From positions 62,001 to 126,000 of the forward strand of contig UBMP01000004.1 of the NCBI GenBank assembly GCA_900466575.1: a stretch of DNA of 64,000 nucleotides. Direction: 5' to 3'. The position numbers and the translations under genes were made by a program. The notes beneath the pieces are model-generated. The model saw only the letters and a list, made by a program, of their open reading frames with translations. It did not search any database and was not told the origin of the DNA. Below are positions 55,248 through 64,000 of this stretch, piece after piece (positions within the stretch are counted from its first letter, which is position 1; every line of letters begins with the position of its first letter). The stretch comes from Hyphomicrobiales bacterium (GTDB taxonomy: Bacteria; Pseudomonadota; Alphaproteobacteria; Rhizobiales; Rhizobiaceae).

Positions 55248-55400
55248 CAATCTCTGTCTCCAATACACAAACGCCGTCAGGCGGCGGATAGCTTCATGTC
55301 CTCGTCACATATCGGCCCGCGCCACGGCCAGAATGGCCGCAACCTACAAGACATGCCTCGATTGGAAAACCCGCCGGGACAATAAACCTTGAAGCTTGGT

Positions 55401-56285
55401 TTACGCTGCTCCGTCAAGGAACGCCTTGATCGCGGCCGGTGTTCCGCCGAGATGAAGCAGGGGCGCGTGACCCTGGTCTGCCACCAGTCGTATCTCCATG
55501 TCGGGATTGCGCGCCTTCATCCGGTCGAGAATTTCCGGCGTGAGCAGGACGGAGTTTTCACCGCGGATCGTCATCAAGGGATGGCTGCGGAACAGATCGA
55601 ACTGCTCCCACAGTTCCGGGAGCGGCTGGCTGAGGTCAAGCGATGCCATGCCGTCGGCGATCGCCGGATCATGATCCGGCTCATATCGGCCGTCGATCTC
55701 TCGCAAGGTCGCGGCTGCGAATTCAAGCCAGTCGGCATCCTCCAATTTCGGGAAGGCGGGGCCATGCACATGTTTCATCGCCTTTGCCGCCTCCGCAAGG
55801 CTGGCAAAACTCGGCCGACGACCCACGTAGGACTGGATATGCCGTAGCCCCTCTATCCCGATCGCGGGGCCGACATCGTTGAGGACCACCGCCGCCAGAA
55901 GCTGCGGCTGAACGGCCGCCAGCACATGCAGGATCAGTCCTCCCCGCGATGTGCCTATAAAGGCTGCACGGCCGATGCCAAGCGCTGTGAGCACCGTGAG
56001 GACATCGCCGGCCTCATGCGGAACCGTGTACCGCGAGACGTTGGCATCCCACGACGAGCCGCCACGGCCGCGCGTGTCGATCGCAATAACCCGGCGCGGC
56101 GCCTTTGGATCGGTGGAGAGCTGCACCGCCAGTGGATGAAGATCCCGGCTGTTGCGCGTCAACCCGGCAAGGCACACGACCGGCAACCTGTCGCCCGTCC
56201 CCGGCCCATCGCTGCCATAGTCCCGCGCATAGAGCGTCAGCCCGTCGGGCGAGGGGATATGGTGTTCGCGATAGCGTGCAGTCAC
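55401..56285 (-). CDS. alpha/beta hydrolase
   Basis: A 294-residue alpha/beta-hydrolase. The nucleophile elbow is IGTSRGGLILH, the oxyanion region is IAIDTRGRGGSSWD, and DQGHAPLLH gives the catalytic His. The start is GTG 56285 with ggagg 8-9 bases upstream. Members of this type act as esterases or haloalkane-dehalogenase-like enzymes; the substrate is unknown. Confidence 0.85.
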   Translation of the reverse strand: MTARYREHHIPSPDGLTLYARDYGSDGPGTGDRLPVVCLAGLTRNSRDLHPLAVQLSTDPKAPRRVIAIDTRGRGGSSWDANVSRYTVPHEAGDVLTVLTALGIGRAAFIGTSRGGLILHVLAAVQPQLLAAVVLNDVGPAIGIEGLRHIQSYVGRRPSFASLAEAAKAMKHVHGPAFPKLEDADWLEFAAATLREIDGRYEPDHDPAIADGMASLDLSQPLPELWEQFDLFRSHPLMTIRGENSVLLTPEILDRMKARNPDMEIRLVADQGHAPLLHLGGTPAAIKAFLDGAA

Positions 56286-56435
56286 GTCGGGCTCCTCCGG
56301 AAATGTTTCAATCCGACGTTAATTCAACTGAAGGCTGATTGAAACAAGCGCCAAGGGCATCAGCCAGCTGCTAGCCAGGCCGGCGTATCGCGCGCTTCTT
56401 CGGAGGGCGTCCGGTGTTTACAACAGTTATGAACC

Positions 56436-58496
56436 TCATCCCCCAGCGGTGAGATCAGCCTTGATGTTTGCGCCCAGCCCAAGCTGGAGCTGATAGGCCT
56501 CGAAGTTCTCCATGACCCGCATCACGTAGTCGCGCGTCTCTGGATACGGGATCGACTCGATCCAGTTGAGGACGAATTCGAGATCTTTTCCGCGCGGGTC
56601 GCCGAAGCGGGCAAGCCATTCTCGGACCTTGCCCGGCCCGGCATTGTAGGCGGCGAAGGTCAGGACATAGGAGCCGGCCTGCCGCTTGATCTGGTTGTCC
56701 AGATATTGCGTTCCGAGAATGGCATTATAGGCCGTATCCGCCGTCAGCTTTTCCGGAGCATAGGCAAGGCCCAGCTGCGATGCCATGTCCTTGGCAGTGC
56801 CGGGCAATATCTGCATGAGGCCCAGGGCCTGCGCAGCCGAAACGGCCTGCGCGTTGAAGCCGCTCTCCTGCCGGGCAATTGCGTAGGCCAGGGCAAGTTG
56901 CGTTCCAGAAAGCCCTGCCGTGTCGGGGATCGCGCCAAGCGGATAGGCTAGCGCGGCGTCGTCGCCGCCCTTTGCATAGGCTTTCTTCCCTATATCGAGC
57001 GCCAGAGCGCTGTCCTGTTCCCGCTTGGCCTTCTCGGCGAGGATTGTCAGCACGTCCGGATCATCAATCTGGTCGGCAAGTCCGCGATAGAGCCGCTTGG
57101 CCGCCGCCGGGTAGTTTTCCTTCTGCAGAAGGTCAATCGCCCGGACGCTCTCCTGAGCGGCAAAAAGAAGACGGTCCGAGGGCGTCGGCTGGCTTTTCTC
57201 GGTATCCGTTGCAGGCGTGCGGCCGGAAAGCTCTGTGGTTGCGACAAGGCCATAGAAGGAATGGTCATAATCGGCCGCATCGGCGAAATAGGTTTTGCCA
57301 TCGCCACCTGCCGCCTTGTCCGCACGACCGAGCCAGTAAAGCGCGCGCGAGGCGGTCTGCGGCGTTGTTGCTGCCTCCAGCAGCTTTTCGAAATGCGCCT
57401 TGGCGAGCTTGCCGTCCTTCATTCCGACCAGCGCATACCAGCCTGCATGGAACTCGGCGTCCGCAACGGCGGCAGGCGAGGCGGCGACATGCCCGGCGGC
57501 AAGATCGTAGGCCGCCTTGAACTTGCTTTCTTCAAACAGGCCGCGGCTGACGATGCGCTGCTCATGCCACCATTCGTCGGAATTGACGCGATCGGAGGCC
57601 GCTGCCGGCAGTTTCTGAAGAAGCGCCCCGGCGCCGTCGAAATCGTTCTTCTGCTCCTTTTGCAGGATATTGGCGAAGAGCAGGGCGCTGTCGCCCTTGA
57701 AGCTCGCCTCCGCGGCCTTCAGCAATTGCGGGGCCTTGGGGCTCTGCTTGATCACCGCGCTCCAGGCATCGTAGAGCGGCTGCGCATTGCCGAGCTTGGC
57801 GAAGCGTGCAGCCTGCTTCAGTCGGTCCCGATAGAGCAGATAGTCCATCCGCGCCTTGTGGTCGGCGGGCGTCAGCATGTCCGGGAAGCGGGTCAGGACC
57901 TCGCCTTCGAACCAGGTGTTAAGCGCATTGGTTGCCCAAAGGCCGGCAATAATGTTCTTTGCACGGTCCACCTCGCCGACATTCTTCAGCGCACGGGCAT
58001 AGAGCAGGTTTCCTTCCGGCGTCTGCGGCGCACGCAGGCGGAAGGCGGCAAAGATGGCATCGTCGCTTGGCCGCTCGCGATAGAGCGCACGCTCGTAATG
58101 GCGGTCGAGATCGGCAAGACCCGGCCAGCCGTTAAGCTCTTCGCGTGCCGAAAGATACTCCGCGCTCGATATTCCGGAGAGGCCGGATGTGACGATCGCA
58201 TAGGTCAGCGCCTTGCGTTCGATCCCGTCGCGCGGCACGAGATTGTCGCGGGCGTTCAGTGCGGCCAGCACATCGTTGCGTTTCAGAGCGTCGATACCGG
58301 TCGCAAACGCCCCTTGCGATGCGGCGATGATGGCCTTCTGCGGGGTCTTGTCGGAAGGGGTGGTCGCTTCCTTGTCCGCACCCGTCAGCGCCGGCGTCGC
58401 TATGCTGTAGGGCATGGCAGGACCCATCGCCTCCCACCCTGCAATGGGTGCGAGGACGGCCAAGGCTATGGCGATGGGCGCGGTCACTTTCGTCAT
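56436..58496 (-). CDS. soluble lytic murein transglycosylase (Slt70-like)
   Basis: A 686-residue exported protein. The signal-like start MTKVTAPIAIALAVLAPIAG precedes a long alpha-superhelical U domain and a C-terminal SLT catalytic domain, with the Glu in AYAIARQESGFNAQAV followed by GLMQILPGTAKDM and the AAYNAGPGKVREWL motif. It cleaves peptidoglycan to 1,6-anhydromuropeptides. The open frame continues far upstream, antisense to dapA; that part is not coding. ATG 58517 would add seven basic residues and is a possible start. Confidence 0.9.
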   Translation of the reverse strand: MTKVTAPIAIALAVLAPIAGWEAMGPAMPYSIATPALTGADKEATTPSDKTPQKAIIAASQGAFATGIDALKRNDVLAALNARDNLVPRDGIERKALTYAIVTSGLSGISSAEYLSAREELNGWPGLADLDRHYERALYRERPSDDAIFAAFRLRAPQTPEGNLLYARALKNVGEVDRAKNIIAGLWATNALNTWFEGEVLTRFPDMLTPADHKARMDYLLYRDRLKQAARFAKLGNAQPLYDAWSAVIKQSPKAPQLLKAAEASFKGDSALLFANILQKEQKNDFDGAGALLQKLPAAASDRVNSDEWWHEQRIVSRGLFEESKFKAAYDLAAGHVAASPAAVADAEFHAGWYALVGMKDGKLAKAHFEKLLEAATTPQTASRALYWLGRADKAAGGDGKTYFADAADYDHSFYGLVATTELSGRTPATDTEKSQPTPSDRLLFAAQESVRAIDLLQKENYPAAAKRLYRGLADQIDDPDVLTILAEKAKREQDSALALDIGKKAYAKGGDDAALAYPLGAIPDTAGLSGTQLALAYAIARQESGFNAQAVSAAQALGLMQILPGTAKDMASQLGLAYAPEKLTADTAYNAILGTQYLDNQIKRQAGSYVLTFAAYNAGPGKVREWLARFGDPRGKDLEFVLNWIESIPYPETRDYVMRVMENFEAYQLQLGLGANIKADLTAGG

Positions 58497-58709
58497 GCGT
58501 CTCGATGGGTGTTCCATCACAATATAGGATCGGCGCGTTGCATAAAGCTTGTCCCGGTTACGATTTTCATTCTTCCAAGGCGTCACAAACTCCTCTAAGA
58601 AACGCGATCGGGAACAAGGTCTGAAGCTCGAAGCAGAAAGCGCCTGACCAAGAAGAATAATCAGGATTGCGGCTAAAGCTTGTGTTAGTCGCCAGTGAGG
58701 TAATACCAC

Positions 58710-59591
58710 ATGTTCAAGGGATCGATGCCCGCCCTCGTCACCCCGTTCACGCCTGACGGGAAGATTGACGAAAAAGCCTTTGCTGAACATGTGGACTGGC
58801 AGATCAAGGAAGGCTCCAGCGCGCTCGTGCCCGTCGGCACGACAGGCGAGTCCCCGACGCTGTCGCATGCCGAGCATAAACGTGTCGTCGAACTCTGCAT
58901 CGAGGTCGCCGCAAAGCGCGTGCCGATCATTGCCGGCGCCGGCTCGAACAACACGGTTGAAGCCATCGATCTGGCGCGCCATGCCGAAAAGGCCGGCGCC
59001 GACGCCGTTCTCGTCGTGACGCCCTATTACAACAAGCCGACGCAGAAGGGCCTGATCGCGCACTATTCGGCGATCGCCGAAGCGATCACCCTGCCGATCA
59101 TCATCTACAACATTCCCGGCCGCTCGGTCATCGATATGAGCGTCGACACGATGGCGACGCTTGCCAAGGCTCACAAGAACATCATCGGCGTCAAGGACGC
59201 CACCGGCAAGATCGAGCGCGTCTCCGAACAGCGTATGGCCTGCGGCAAGGGCTTCGTTCAACTGTCGGGCGAAGATGCCACGGCCCTCGGCTTCAACGCC
59301 CATGGTGGCGTCGGCTGCATTTCTGTGACGGCAAACGTCGCGCCGCGCCTGTGCGCCGAGTTCCAGGCGCTTACGCTGAAGGGCGATTACGCCGCAGCGC
59401 TCGAATATCAGGATCGTCTGATGCCGCTGCACAAGGCCATCTTCCTTGAACCCGGCGTCGCAGGCTCTAAATATGCTCTGTCGCGTCTTGGCCGCATGGG
59501 TGAAACGGTTCGCTCTCCGCTGGTCGGGCTCGAAGCCTCCACCAAGGCTGCCCTTGATGCAGCCTTGAAACATGCAGGATTGTTGAACTGA
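58710..59591 (+). CDS. dapA: 4-hydroxy-tetrahydrodipicolinate synthase
   Basis: A 293-residue class I aldolase that condenses pyruvate with aspartate semialdehyde in lysine and DAP synthesis. It shows [17 protein letters not shown], the Tyr in [11 protein letters not shown] and the Schiff-base Lys162 in [12 protein letters not shown] gagg lies upstream. It shares one base of its stop with the smpB start, indicating coupling. DAP supply and the neighbouring Slt both serve the cell wall. Confidence 0.97.
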   Translation: MFKGSMPALVTPFTPDGKIDEKAFAEHVDWQIKEGSSALVPVGTTGESPTLSHAEHKRVVELCIEVAAKRVPIIAGAGSNNTVEAIDLARHAEKAGADAVLVVTPYYNKPTQKGLIAHYSAIAEAITLPIIIYNIPGRSVIDMSVDTMATLAKAHKNIIGVKDATGKIERVSEQRMACGKGFVQLSGEDATALGFNAHGGVGCISVTANVAPRLCAEFQALTLKGDYAAALEYQDRLMPLHKAIFLEPGVAGSKYALSRLGRMGETVRSPLVGLEASTKAALDAALKHAGLLN

Positions 59592-60070
59592 TGGCACCCA
59601 AGGGTAGCGAACGCGTGGTGAAGAAGGTCGTTGCGGACAACCGCAAGGCCCGCTTCAACTATGAAATCGTCGATACCTATGAAGCCGGCCTCGTCCTCAC
59701 GGGGACGGAAGTGAAATCCTTGCGCGATGGCAAGGCCAATATCGCCGAATCCTACGCCTCGGACGAGGACGGGGAAATCTGGCTGATCAATTCCTATCTG
59801 CCGGAATATCTGCAGGGCAACCGCTTCAATCACGACACCCGTCGTCGCCGCAAACTCTTGCTGTCGAAACGGGAAATCCACCGCCTGCGCGTTGGTGTCA
59901 ACCGCGAGGGGATGACGCTGGTTCCGTTGAAGATCTACTTCAACGAAAAGGGCAGGGCGAAGATGGAGCTGGCGCTTGCCAAGGGCAAGAAGCTGCATGA
60001 CAAGCGCGAGACCGAGAAAGAGCGCGACTGGAACCGGCAGAAGAGCCGCCTGCTCAAGGAGCGCGGCTGA
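59591..60070 (+). CDS. smpB: SsrA-binding protein SmpB
   Basis: A 159-residue tmRNA-binding protein. The core [18 protein letters not shown] followed by [14 protein letters not shown] and the basic tail [13 protein letters not shown] are complete. It delivers tmRNA to stalled ribosomes. Translationally coupled to dapA, an order frequent in rhizobia. Confidence 0.97.
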   Translation: MAPKGSERVVKKVVADNRKARFNYEIVDTYEAGLVLTGTEVKSLRDGKANIAESYASDEDGEIWLINSYLPEYLQGNRFNHDTRRRRKLLLSKREIHRLRVGVNREGMTLVPLKIYFNEKGRAKMELALAKGKKLHDKRETEKERDWNRQKSRLLKERG

Positions 60071-60094
60071 GCCCGCGTCGATCTTCCGACACCA

Positions 60095-60382
60095 TTAGAA
60101 CTGCTTGTAAAATTCCGAGTGAACGGGCGCATTGTCATGTTCGAGCGCCTCGTCCGGAGCGGCGGTGTCTGACTTCATGGCGTCACGCAAGGCGCGAAGT
60201 CGCCGGATGTCGGCGGCCTCCGTGTCTTCCCTGCGGCGGTTGCGTGGCTCGGGGAAATGGCGCGAAGCCTCTCCCGCAAGCAGCATGTCCACGTTCGTGA
60301 TTTCGGTGGAGATGCTAAACTCCTCCACGGTCTGCTTGAGCAGTTCAGGCAGGGGCGGAAGATTTGGAGCAACTTCTGACAT
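60095..60382 (-). CDS. conserved small protein of unknown function (95 aa)
   Basis: A 95-residue acidic protein convergent with smpB. It has a charged central stretch (RNRRREDTEAADIRRLRAL) and ends in HSEFYKQF. No signal peptide or TM is seen, and the SD is weak. The plausible charge pattern and the position make it a real gene, but no family is recognised. Confidence 0.55.
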   Translation of the reverse strand: MSEVAPNLPPLPELLKQTVEEFSISTEITNVDMLLAGEASRHFPEPRNRRREDTEAADIRRLRALRDAMKSDTAAPDEALEHDNAPVHSEFYKQF

Positions 60383-60470
60383 GGACGCAACCGCAACGAT
60401 TCTTGACAGCTATAGCTTGCCAGATCAGCCTTGCGAAAACGCCAAGTCTCAAGGTTAATAAACCGTTTCG

Positions 60471-61049
60471 TCAGTCGCCGACGTCTTCGGCGACCGGCTC
60501 GTGGACACGCGCCTGGCGCTCAGAGGGATCGCGACCGACTTCCGCCTTCAGCGAATTCAGATCGATGAAGTGGTCCGCCTGACGGCGCAGGTCGTCGGCG
60601 ATCATGGGTGGCTGCGTTGCCATGGTGGAAACGACGGAAACCTTGCGGCCACGACGCTGAAGCGCTTCGACCAGCGTGGTGAAATCGCCGTCACCGGAAA
60701 AGATCACGAGGTGATCCACAGTCTCGCACTGCTCCATCGCGTCGATGGCCAGTTCGATATCCATGTTGCCCTTGATCTTCCGCCGACCGAGCGAATCGGT
60801 AAATTCCTTCGCCGGCTTGGTCACGACGCGATAGCCGTTGTAATCGAGCCAGTCTATCAGGGGACGGATGGAGGAATATTCCTGATCCTCGATCAGGGCC
60901 GTATAATAATAGGCGCGCAGGAGATAGCCACGCTTCTGGAAAGCCTTCAAAAGCTTGCGATAATCGACGTCAAATCCCAGCGACTTCGACGCCGCGTAGA
61001 GATTCGCGCCGTCAATGAAAAGTGCAATTTTTTCTCTGGGGTCGAACAT
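60471..61049 (-). CDS. NYN-domain protein (LabA/DUF88)
   Basis: A 192-residue PIN-like NYN protein. Acidic residues of the putative metal site are in IALFIDGANLY, GNMDIELAIDAM and VIFSGDGDFTTLV. NYN proteins are thought to be ribonucleases. SD agga lies just before ATG 61049. A ribonuclease or RNA-processing role is inferred from the fold. The region 61050-61347 to its right holds the rpoZ promoter area and no further gene. Confidence 0.88.
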   Translation of the reverse strand: MFDPREKIALFIDGANLYAASKSLGFDVDYRKLLKAFQKRGYLLRAYYYTALIEDQEYSSIRPLIDWLDYNGYRVVTKPAKEFTDSLGRRKIKGNMDIELAIDAMEQCETVDHLVIFSGDGDFTTLVEALQRRGRKVSVVSTMATQPPMIADDLRRQADHFIDLNSLKAEVGRDPSERQARVHEPVAEDVGD

Positions 61050-61347
61050 TGATCCATCCTGCTCTATTCCATTCCGTTAGGAACGGCTAATGTTATATGA
61101 GGAAACCGTCAACAGGCGAATTCGGTTCCGCACCCTTATTATCTGGTCGCGGAATGTGCCACAAGCAACCGGATATCCTTAGAATTACCAACGAATTGCA
61201 ACCAAATTTGGCTATATTTGACCGGATGGGACGGGTAAGCGCCCAAATCCGTAAAAGTGTCGCGTTCAGGAAAAACTTGAATTACCGCCGCTTTGCCTGT
61301 ATCGAGCACGCAATCCCGTAAGGAAACGAATTCACGAAGGACAGGCT

Positions 61348-61746
61348 ATGGCCCGCGTCACAGTAGAAGATTGCATTGATAAAGTCGACAATCGGTTCGA
61401 GCTCGTTCTGCTCGCCAGCCATCGCGCACGCCAGATCTCCCAGGGCGCCGGCATCACCGTCGATCGCGACAACGACAAGAATCCCGTTGTTGCGCTCCGC
61501 GAGATCGCCGACGAGACGCTGTCTCCGGAGGATCTGAAGGAAGACCTCATCCATTCGCTGCAGAAGCACGTCGAAGTGGACGAGCCCGAGCCCGATCCGG
61601 CTTCGCTGGTTGGTGCTGCCGCAACCGGCAACGACCTGGAGGAAGACGACCTTCCCGATACGCTGACCTTCGACCGCATGTCGGAAGAAGAGCTGCTGGC
61701 CGGCATTGAAGGTCTTGTGCCGCCGGAAAAAAGCGACGATTATTGA
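61348..61746 (+). CDS. rpoZ: RNA polymerase omega subunit
   Basis: A 132-residue omega subunit. The core [20 protein letters not shown] and [14 protein letters not shown] is typical; the acidic C-terminal extension is normal for rhizobia. SD aagga precedes ATG. Omega stabilises RNAP and, with the downstream Rsh, is linked to the ppGpp response. Confidence 0.97.
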   Translation: MARVTVEDCIDKVDNRFELVLLASHRARQISQGAGITVDRDNDKNPVVALREIADETLSPEDLKEDLIHSLQKHVEVDEPEPDPASLVGAAATGNDLEEDDLPDTLTFDRMSEEELLAGIEGLVPPEKSDDY

Positions 61747-61852
61747 TTTTGCCACATTTTAGTCGCTGACAGGTCTATGACTTGATGCGACATTTGGATG
61801 CGCCGGTCCTGATCTGGAGCGGCGCATTTGCGATTCCGGGGAGATGCGCTTC

Positions 61853-64000
61853 ATGATGCGACAATACGAGCTTGTTGAGCGCGTTCAGCAATACAAGCCG
61901 GATGTCAACGAAGCCCTCCTCAACAAGGCCTACGTCTATGCCATGCAGAAGCATGGCATGCAGAAGCGCGCGAGCGGCGATCCCTATTTTTCGCATCCGC
62001 TCGAAGTCGCCGCCATCCTCACCGACATGCATCTCGACGAGTCGACCATCGCGGTCGCGCTCCTCCACGACACGATTGAGGACACGACCGCGACGCGCGC
62101 GGAGATCGACGAACTCTTCGGCAAGGATATCGGCCGTCTCGTCGAGGGGCTGACCAAGATCAAGAAGCTTGAACTCGTCTCGCAGAAGGCCAAGCAGGCT
62201 GAAAACTTGCGCAAGCTGCTTCTGGCGATTTCGGACGATCTGCGCGTTCTCCTGGTCAAGCTTGCCGACCGTCTGCATAATATGCGCACGCTCGACGTCA
62301 TGCGCGACGACAAGCGCCGCCGCATCTCCGAAGAGACGATGGAAATCTATGCGCCGCTCGCAGGCCGCATGGGTATGCAGGGCGTGCGCGACGAACTTGA
62401 GGAACTCGCCTTCCGCCATCTCAACCCGGAAGCCTGGGACACGGTGACGAAGCGCCTGGCAGGCCTTTCCGCCAGCAATGAAGGCCTGATCGAGAACATC
62501 GAGCGGGAACTGACCGAACTGCTGACCCAGAACGGGCTGACCAAGGCCGTCGTCAAGGGTAGGCAGAAGAAGCCCTATTCGGTCTTTCGCAAGATGCAGT
62601 CGAAGTCGCTCTCCTTTGAACAGCTCTCCGACGTCTATGGTTTCCGTATCCTCGTCGAGGATATTCCGTCCTGCTATCGAGCGCTCGGCATTGTCCACAC
62701 GCGCTGGCGCGTCGTGCCGGGCCGCTTCAAGGACTATATCTCGACGCCGAAGCAGAACGATTACCGGTCGATCCACACGACGATCGTCGGCCCGTCGCGT
62801 CAGCGTATCGAACTGCAGATTCGCACGCTGCGCATGAATGAAATCGCCGAATACGGCATCGCCGCGCATTCTATCTACAAGGACGGCCAGAGCGGACAGG
62901 CTGAGGACACGCTCGCGCGCGAATCCAACGCCTATTCCTGGCTCCGCCAGACCATCGAGGCGCTGTCGGAAGGCGATAACCCGGAAGAGTTTCTGGAACA
63001 TACGAAGCTCGAACTCTTCCAGGACCAGGTCTTCTGTTTCACGCCCAAGGGCAAGCTGATCGCTCTGCCGCGCGGTGCAACCCCCATCGACTTCGCCTAT
63101 GCCGTCCACACCAATGTGGGCGACACCTGTGTCGGCGCCAAGATCAACGGTCGAATCATGCCGGTCGTGACGCGGCTCGCCAATGGCGACGAGGTTGAAA
63201 TCATCCGCTCCGGCGTGCAGGTGCCGCCGGCCGCCTGGGAAGAGATTGTCGTTACCGGCAAGGCGCGCTCCGCCATTCGCCGTGCGACACGCCTTGCCAT
63301 CCGCAAGCAATATGCCGGCCTCGGCTATCGGATTCTGGAACGCACCTTCGACCGTGCCGGCAAGGTTTTCTCCCGCGACGTGCTGAAGGCCTCGCTCTTC
63401 CGCCTCGGCCACAAGGAGGCGGAGGACGCGATTGCCGCCGTCGGGCGAGGGGAGCTCTCGTCGCTCGACGTGCTCCGCGCCGTCTATCCGGACTATCAGG
63501 ACGAGCGCGTCACGGTGAAGCAGAACTCCGACGACGGTTGGTTTGCGATGAACTCGGCCTCGGGCATGATTTTCAAGGTGCCGGGTCAGCAGAAGACGCC
63601 GTCCGGCGAAATCTTGCCGTTCCGGGGGCTTTCCAACGATATCCAGGTGCATTTCGCCACCGGTGGCGCCGTGCCGGGCGATCGCATCGTCGGCATTCTT
63701 GATGGCGAGAAGAGCCTCGCCATCTACCCGATCCAATCGCCCGGTCTCCAGCAGTTCGAGGACGAGCCTGAGCGCTGGATCGACGTGCGCTGGGATCTCG
63801 ATCTCGCCAACAAGTCGCGTTTCAACGCTCGCGTCATGATCAGCGCCATCAACGAGCCGGGAACGCTGGCGACGATTGCCCAAAATATTGCCACGACCGA
63901 CGTCAACATTGCCACGCTGACCATGACCCGCGTTGCTGCCGACTTCACCGAGATGCAGCTGGAGCTCGAGGTTTGGGATCTGCGTCAGCTCAACCAGCTG
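61853..64000 (+). CDS. rsh: bifunctional (p)ppGpp synthetase/hydrolase Rsh, 3' partial
   Basis: 716 codons are visible and the frame runs off the window. The hydrolase HD motif is VALLHDTIEDTTA; the synthetase has the RFKDYISTPKQNDYRSIHT motif whose RxKD form marks bifunctional Rel/SpoT enzymes rather than RelA. The TGS domain is VFCFTPKGKLIALPRGATP and the C-terminal ACT domain begins near ARVMISAINEPGTLATIA. It makes and degrades ppGpp in the stringent response. The start follows ggggag by 9 bases; ATG 61856 is also usable. The ACT end is missing because of the window. Confidence 0.95.
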   Translation, partial: MMRQYELVERVQQYKPDVNEALLNKAYVYAMQKHGMQKRASGDPYFSHPLEVAAILTDMHLDESTIAVALLHDTIEDTTATRAEIDELFGKDIGRLVEGLTKIKKLELVSQKAKQAENLRKLLLAISDDLRVLLVKLADRLHNMRTLDVMRDDKRRRISEETMEIYAPLAGRMGMQGVRDELEELAFRHLNPEAWDTVTKRLAGLSASNEGLIENIERELTELLTQNGLTKAVVKGRQKKPYSVFRKMQSKSLSFEQLSDVYGFRILVEDIPSCYRALGIVHTRWRVVPGRFKDYISTPKQNDYRSIHTTIVGPSRQRIELQIRTLRMNEIAEYGIAAHSIYKDGQSGQAEDTLARESNAYSWLRQTIEALSEGDNPEEFLEHTKLELFQDQVFCFTPKGKLIALPRGATPIDFAYAVHTNVGDTCVGAKINGRIMPVVTRLANGDEVEIIRSGVQVPPAAWEEIVVTGKARSAIRRATRLAIRKQYAGLGYRILERTFDRAGKVFSRDVLKASLFRLGHKEAEDAIAAVGRGELSSLDVLRAVYPDYQDERVTVKQNSDDGWFAMNSASGMIFKVPGQQKTPSGEILPFRGLSNDIQVHFATGGAVPGDRIVGILDGEKSLAIYPIQSPGLQQFEDEPERWIDVRWDLDLANKSRFNARVMISAINEPGTLATIAQNIATTDVNIATLTMTRVAADFTEMQLELEVWDLRQLNQL

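Noticed and set aside
58517-59597. Open frame extending the Slt gene to 1,053 codons
   Set aside because: The extension lies antisense to dapA and carries no signal or Slt-like features; a signal-like start is seen at 58496/58517.
61775-63883. A 702-codon minus-strand frame over rsh
   Set aside because: Antisense shadow of the Rsh gene; high-GC third-position effect.
1-64000. CRISPR arrays, insertion sequences, integrases
   Set aside because: No direct-repeat array, transposase or integrase signature was found by reading; the only multi-hairpin repeat is at 30222-30402.

Overview
The window is about 64 kb of GC-rich chromosome from an alphaproteobacterium of the Hyphomicrobiales, most probably the Rhizobiaceae (Sinorhizobium/Rhizobium/Agrobacterium/Shinella type). 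The evidence is the FeuN-FeuP-FeuQ block, the ccmI-E-F-H (cycHJKL) operon followed by degP, a two-component pair, glnE and a PleC-type kinase, tandem RopA-type porins, GANTC sites clustered upstream of pleC, and a bifunctional Rsh. No insertion sequence, CRISPR array or intact prophage was seen, and most genes are core housekeeping genes.

Layout. 1-2.4 kb: the end of a gene-transfer-agent-type tail cluster, with a 5'-truncated TIM-barrel/tip protein and a holin-like protein. 2.7-5.7 kb: a FeuN-like small exported protein, FeuP/FeuQ and a 17-kDa-antigen-type lipoprotein. 5.8-9.9 kb: cytochrome c maturation genes with overlapping start and stop codons. 10-19.1 kb: DegP, a response regulator and kinase, GlnE, and the convergent PleC-type kinase. 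19.5-24.8 kb: PepN, an alpha/beta hydrolase, a DMT transporter and two very small basic proteins. 24.9-30.2 kb: a divergent family-4 uracil-DNA glycosylase, a YegD-like Hsp70, a small membrane protein, a divergent SDR and ETF-quinone oxidoreductase. 30.2-35.4 kb: a palindromic repeat, an MFS transporter, a second divergent SDR, an HxlR-controlled quinone-oxidoreductase-like gene and a DUF2778 membrane protein.

35.6-48.7 kb: several small proteins, AMP nucleosidase, a methyltransferase, a PecS/PecM-like MarR-EamA pair, a SulP transporter behind a structured leader, a YkuD L,D-transpeptidase, an aminotransferase, two PilZ proteins, an FtrA/rhodanese/flavoprotein cluster and tRNA-Ser(GCU). 49-64 kb: two tandem porins, NAD synthetase, ManC, an esterase-like hydrolase, soluble lytic transglycosylase, DapA-SmpB, a conserved small protein, a NYN protein, RpoZ and the start of Rsh.

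Common themes are envelope homeostasis (FeuPQ, DegP, porins, two L,D-transpeptidase-fold enzymes, Slt) and cell-cycle or stress control (PleC, Rsh, PilZ). The observations most worth a second look are the structured leader before the SulP gene, the dense GANTC plus CtrA-half-site promoter of pleC, two SDRs that both carry SxxxR in place of YxxxK, the FeuN-like gene with a perfect upstream palindrome, a probable leaderless amn mRNA, and a two-site MarR operator. All functional statements rest on reading motifs and context; no database search was run.
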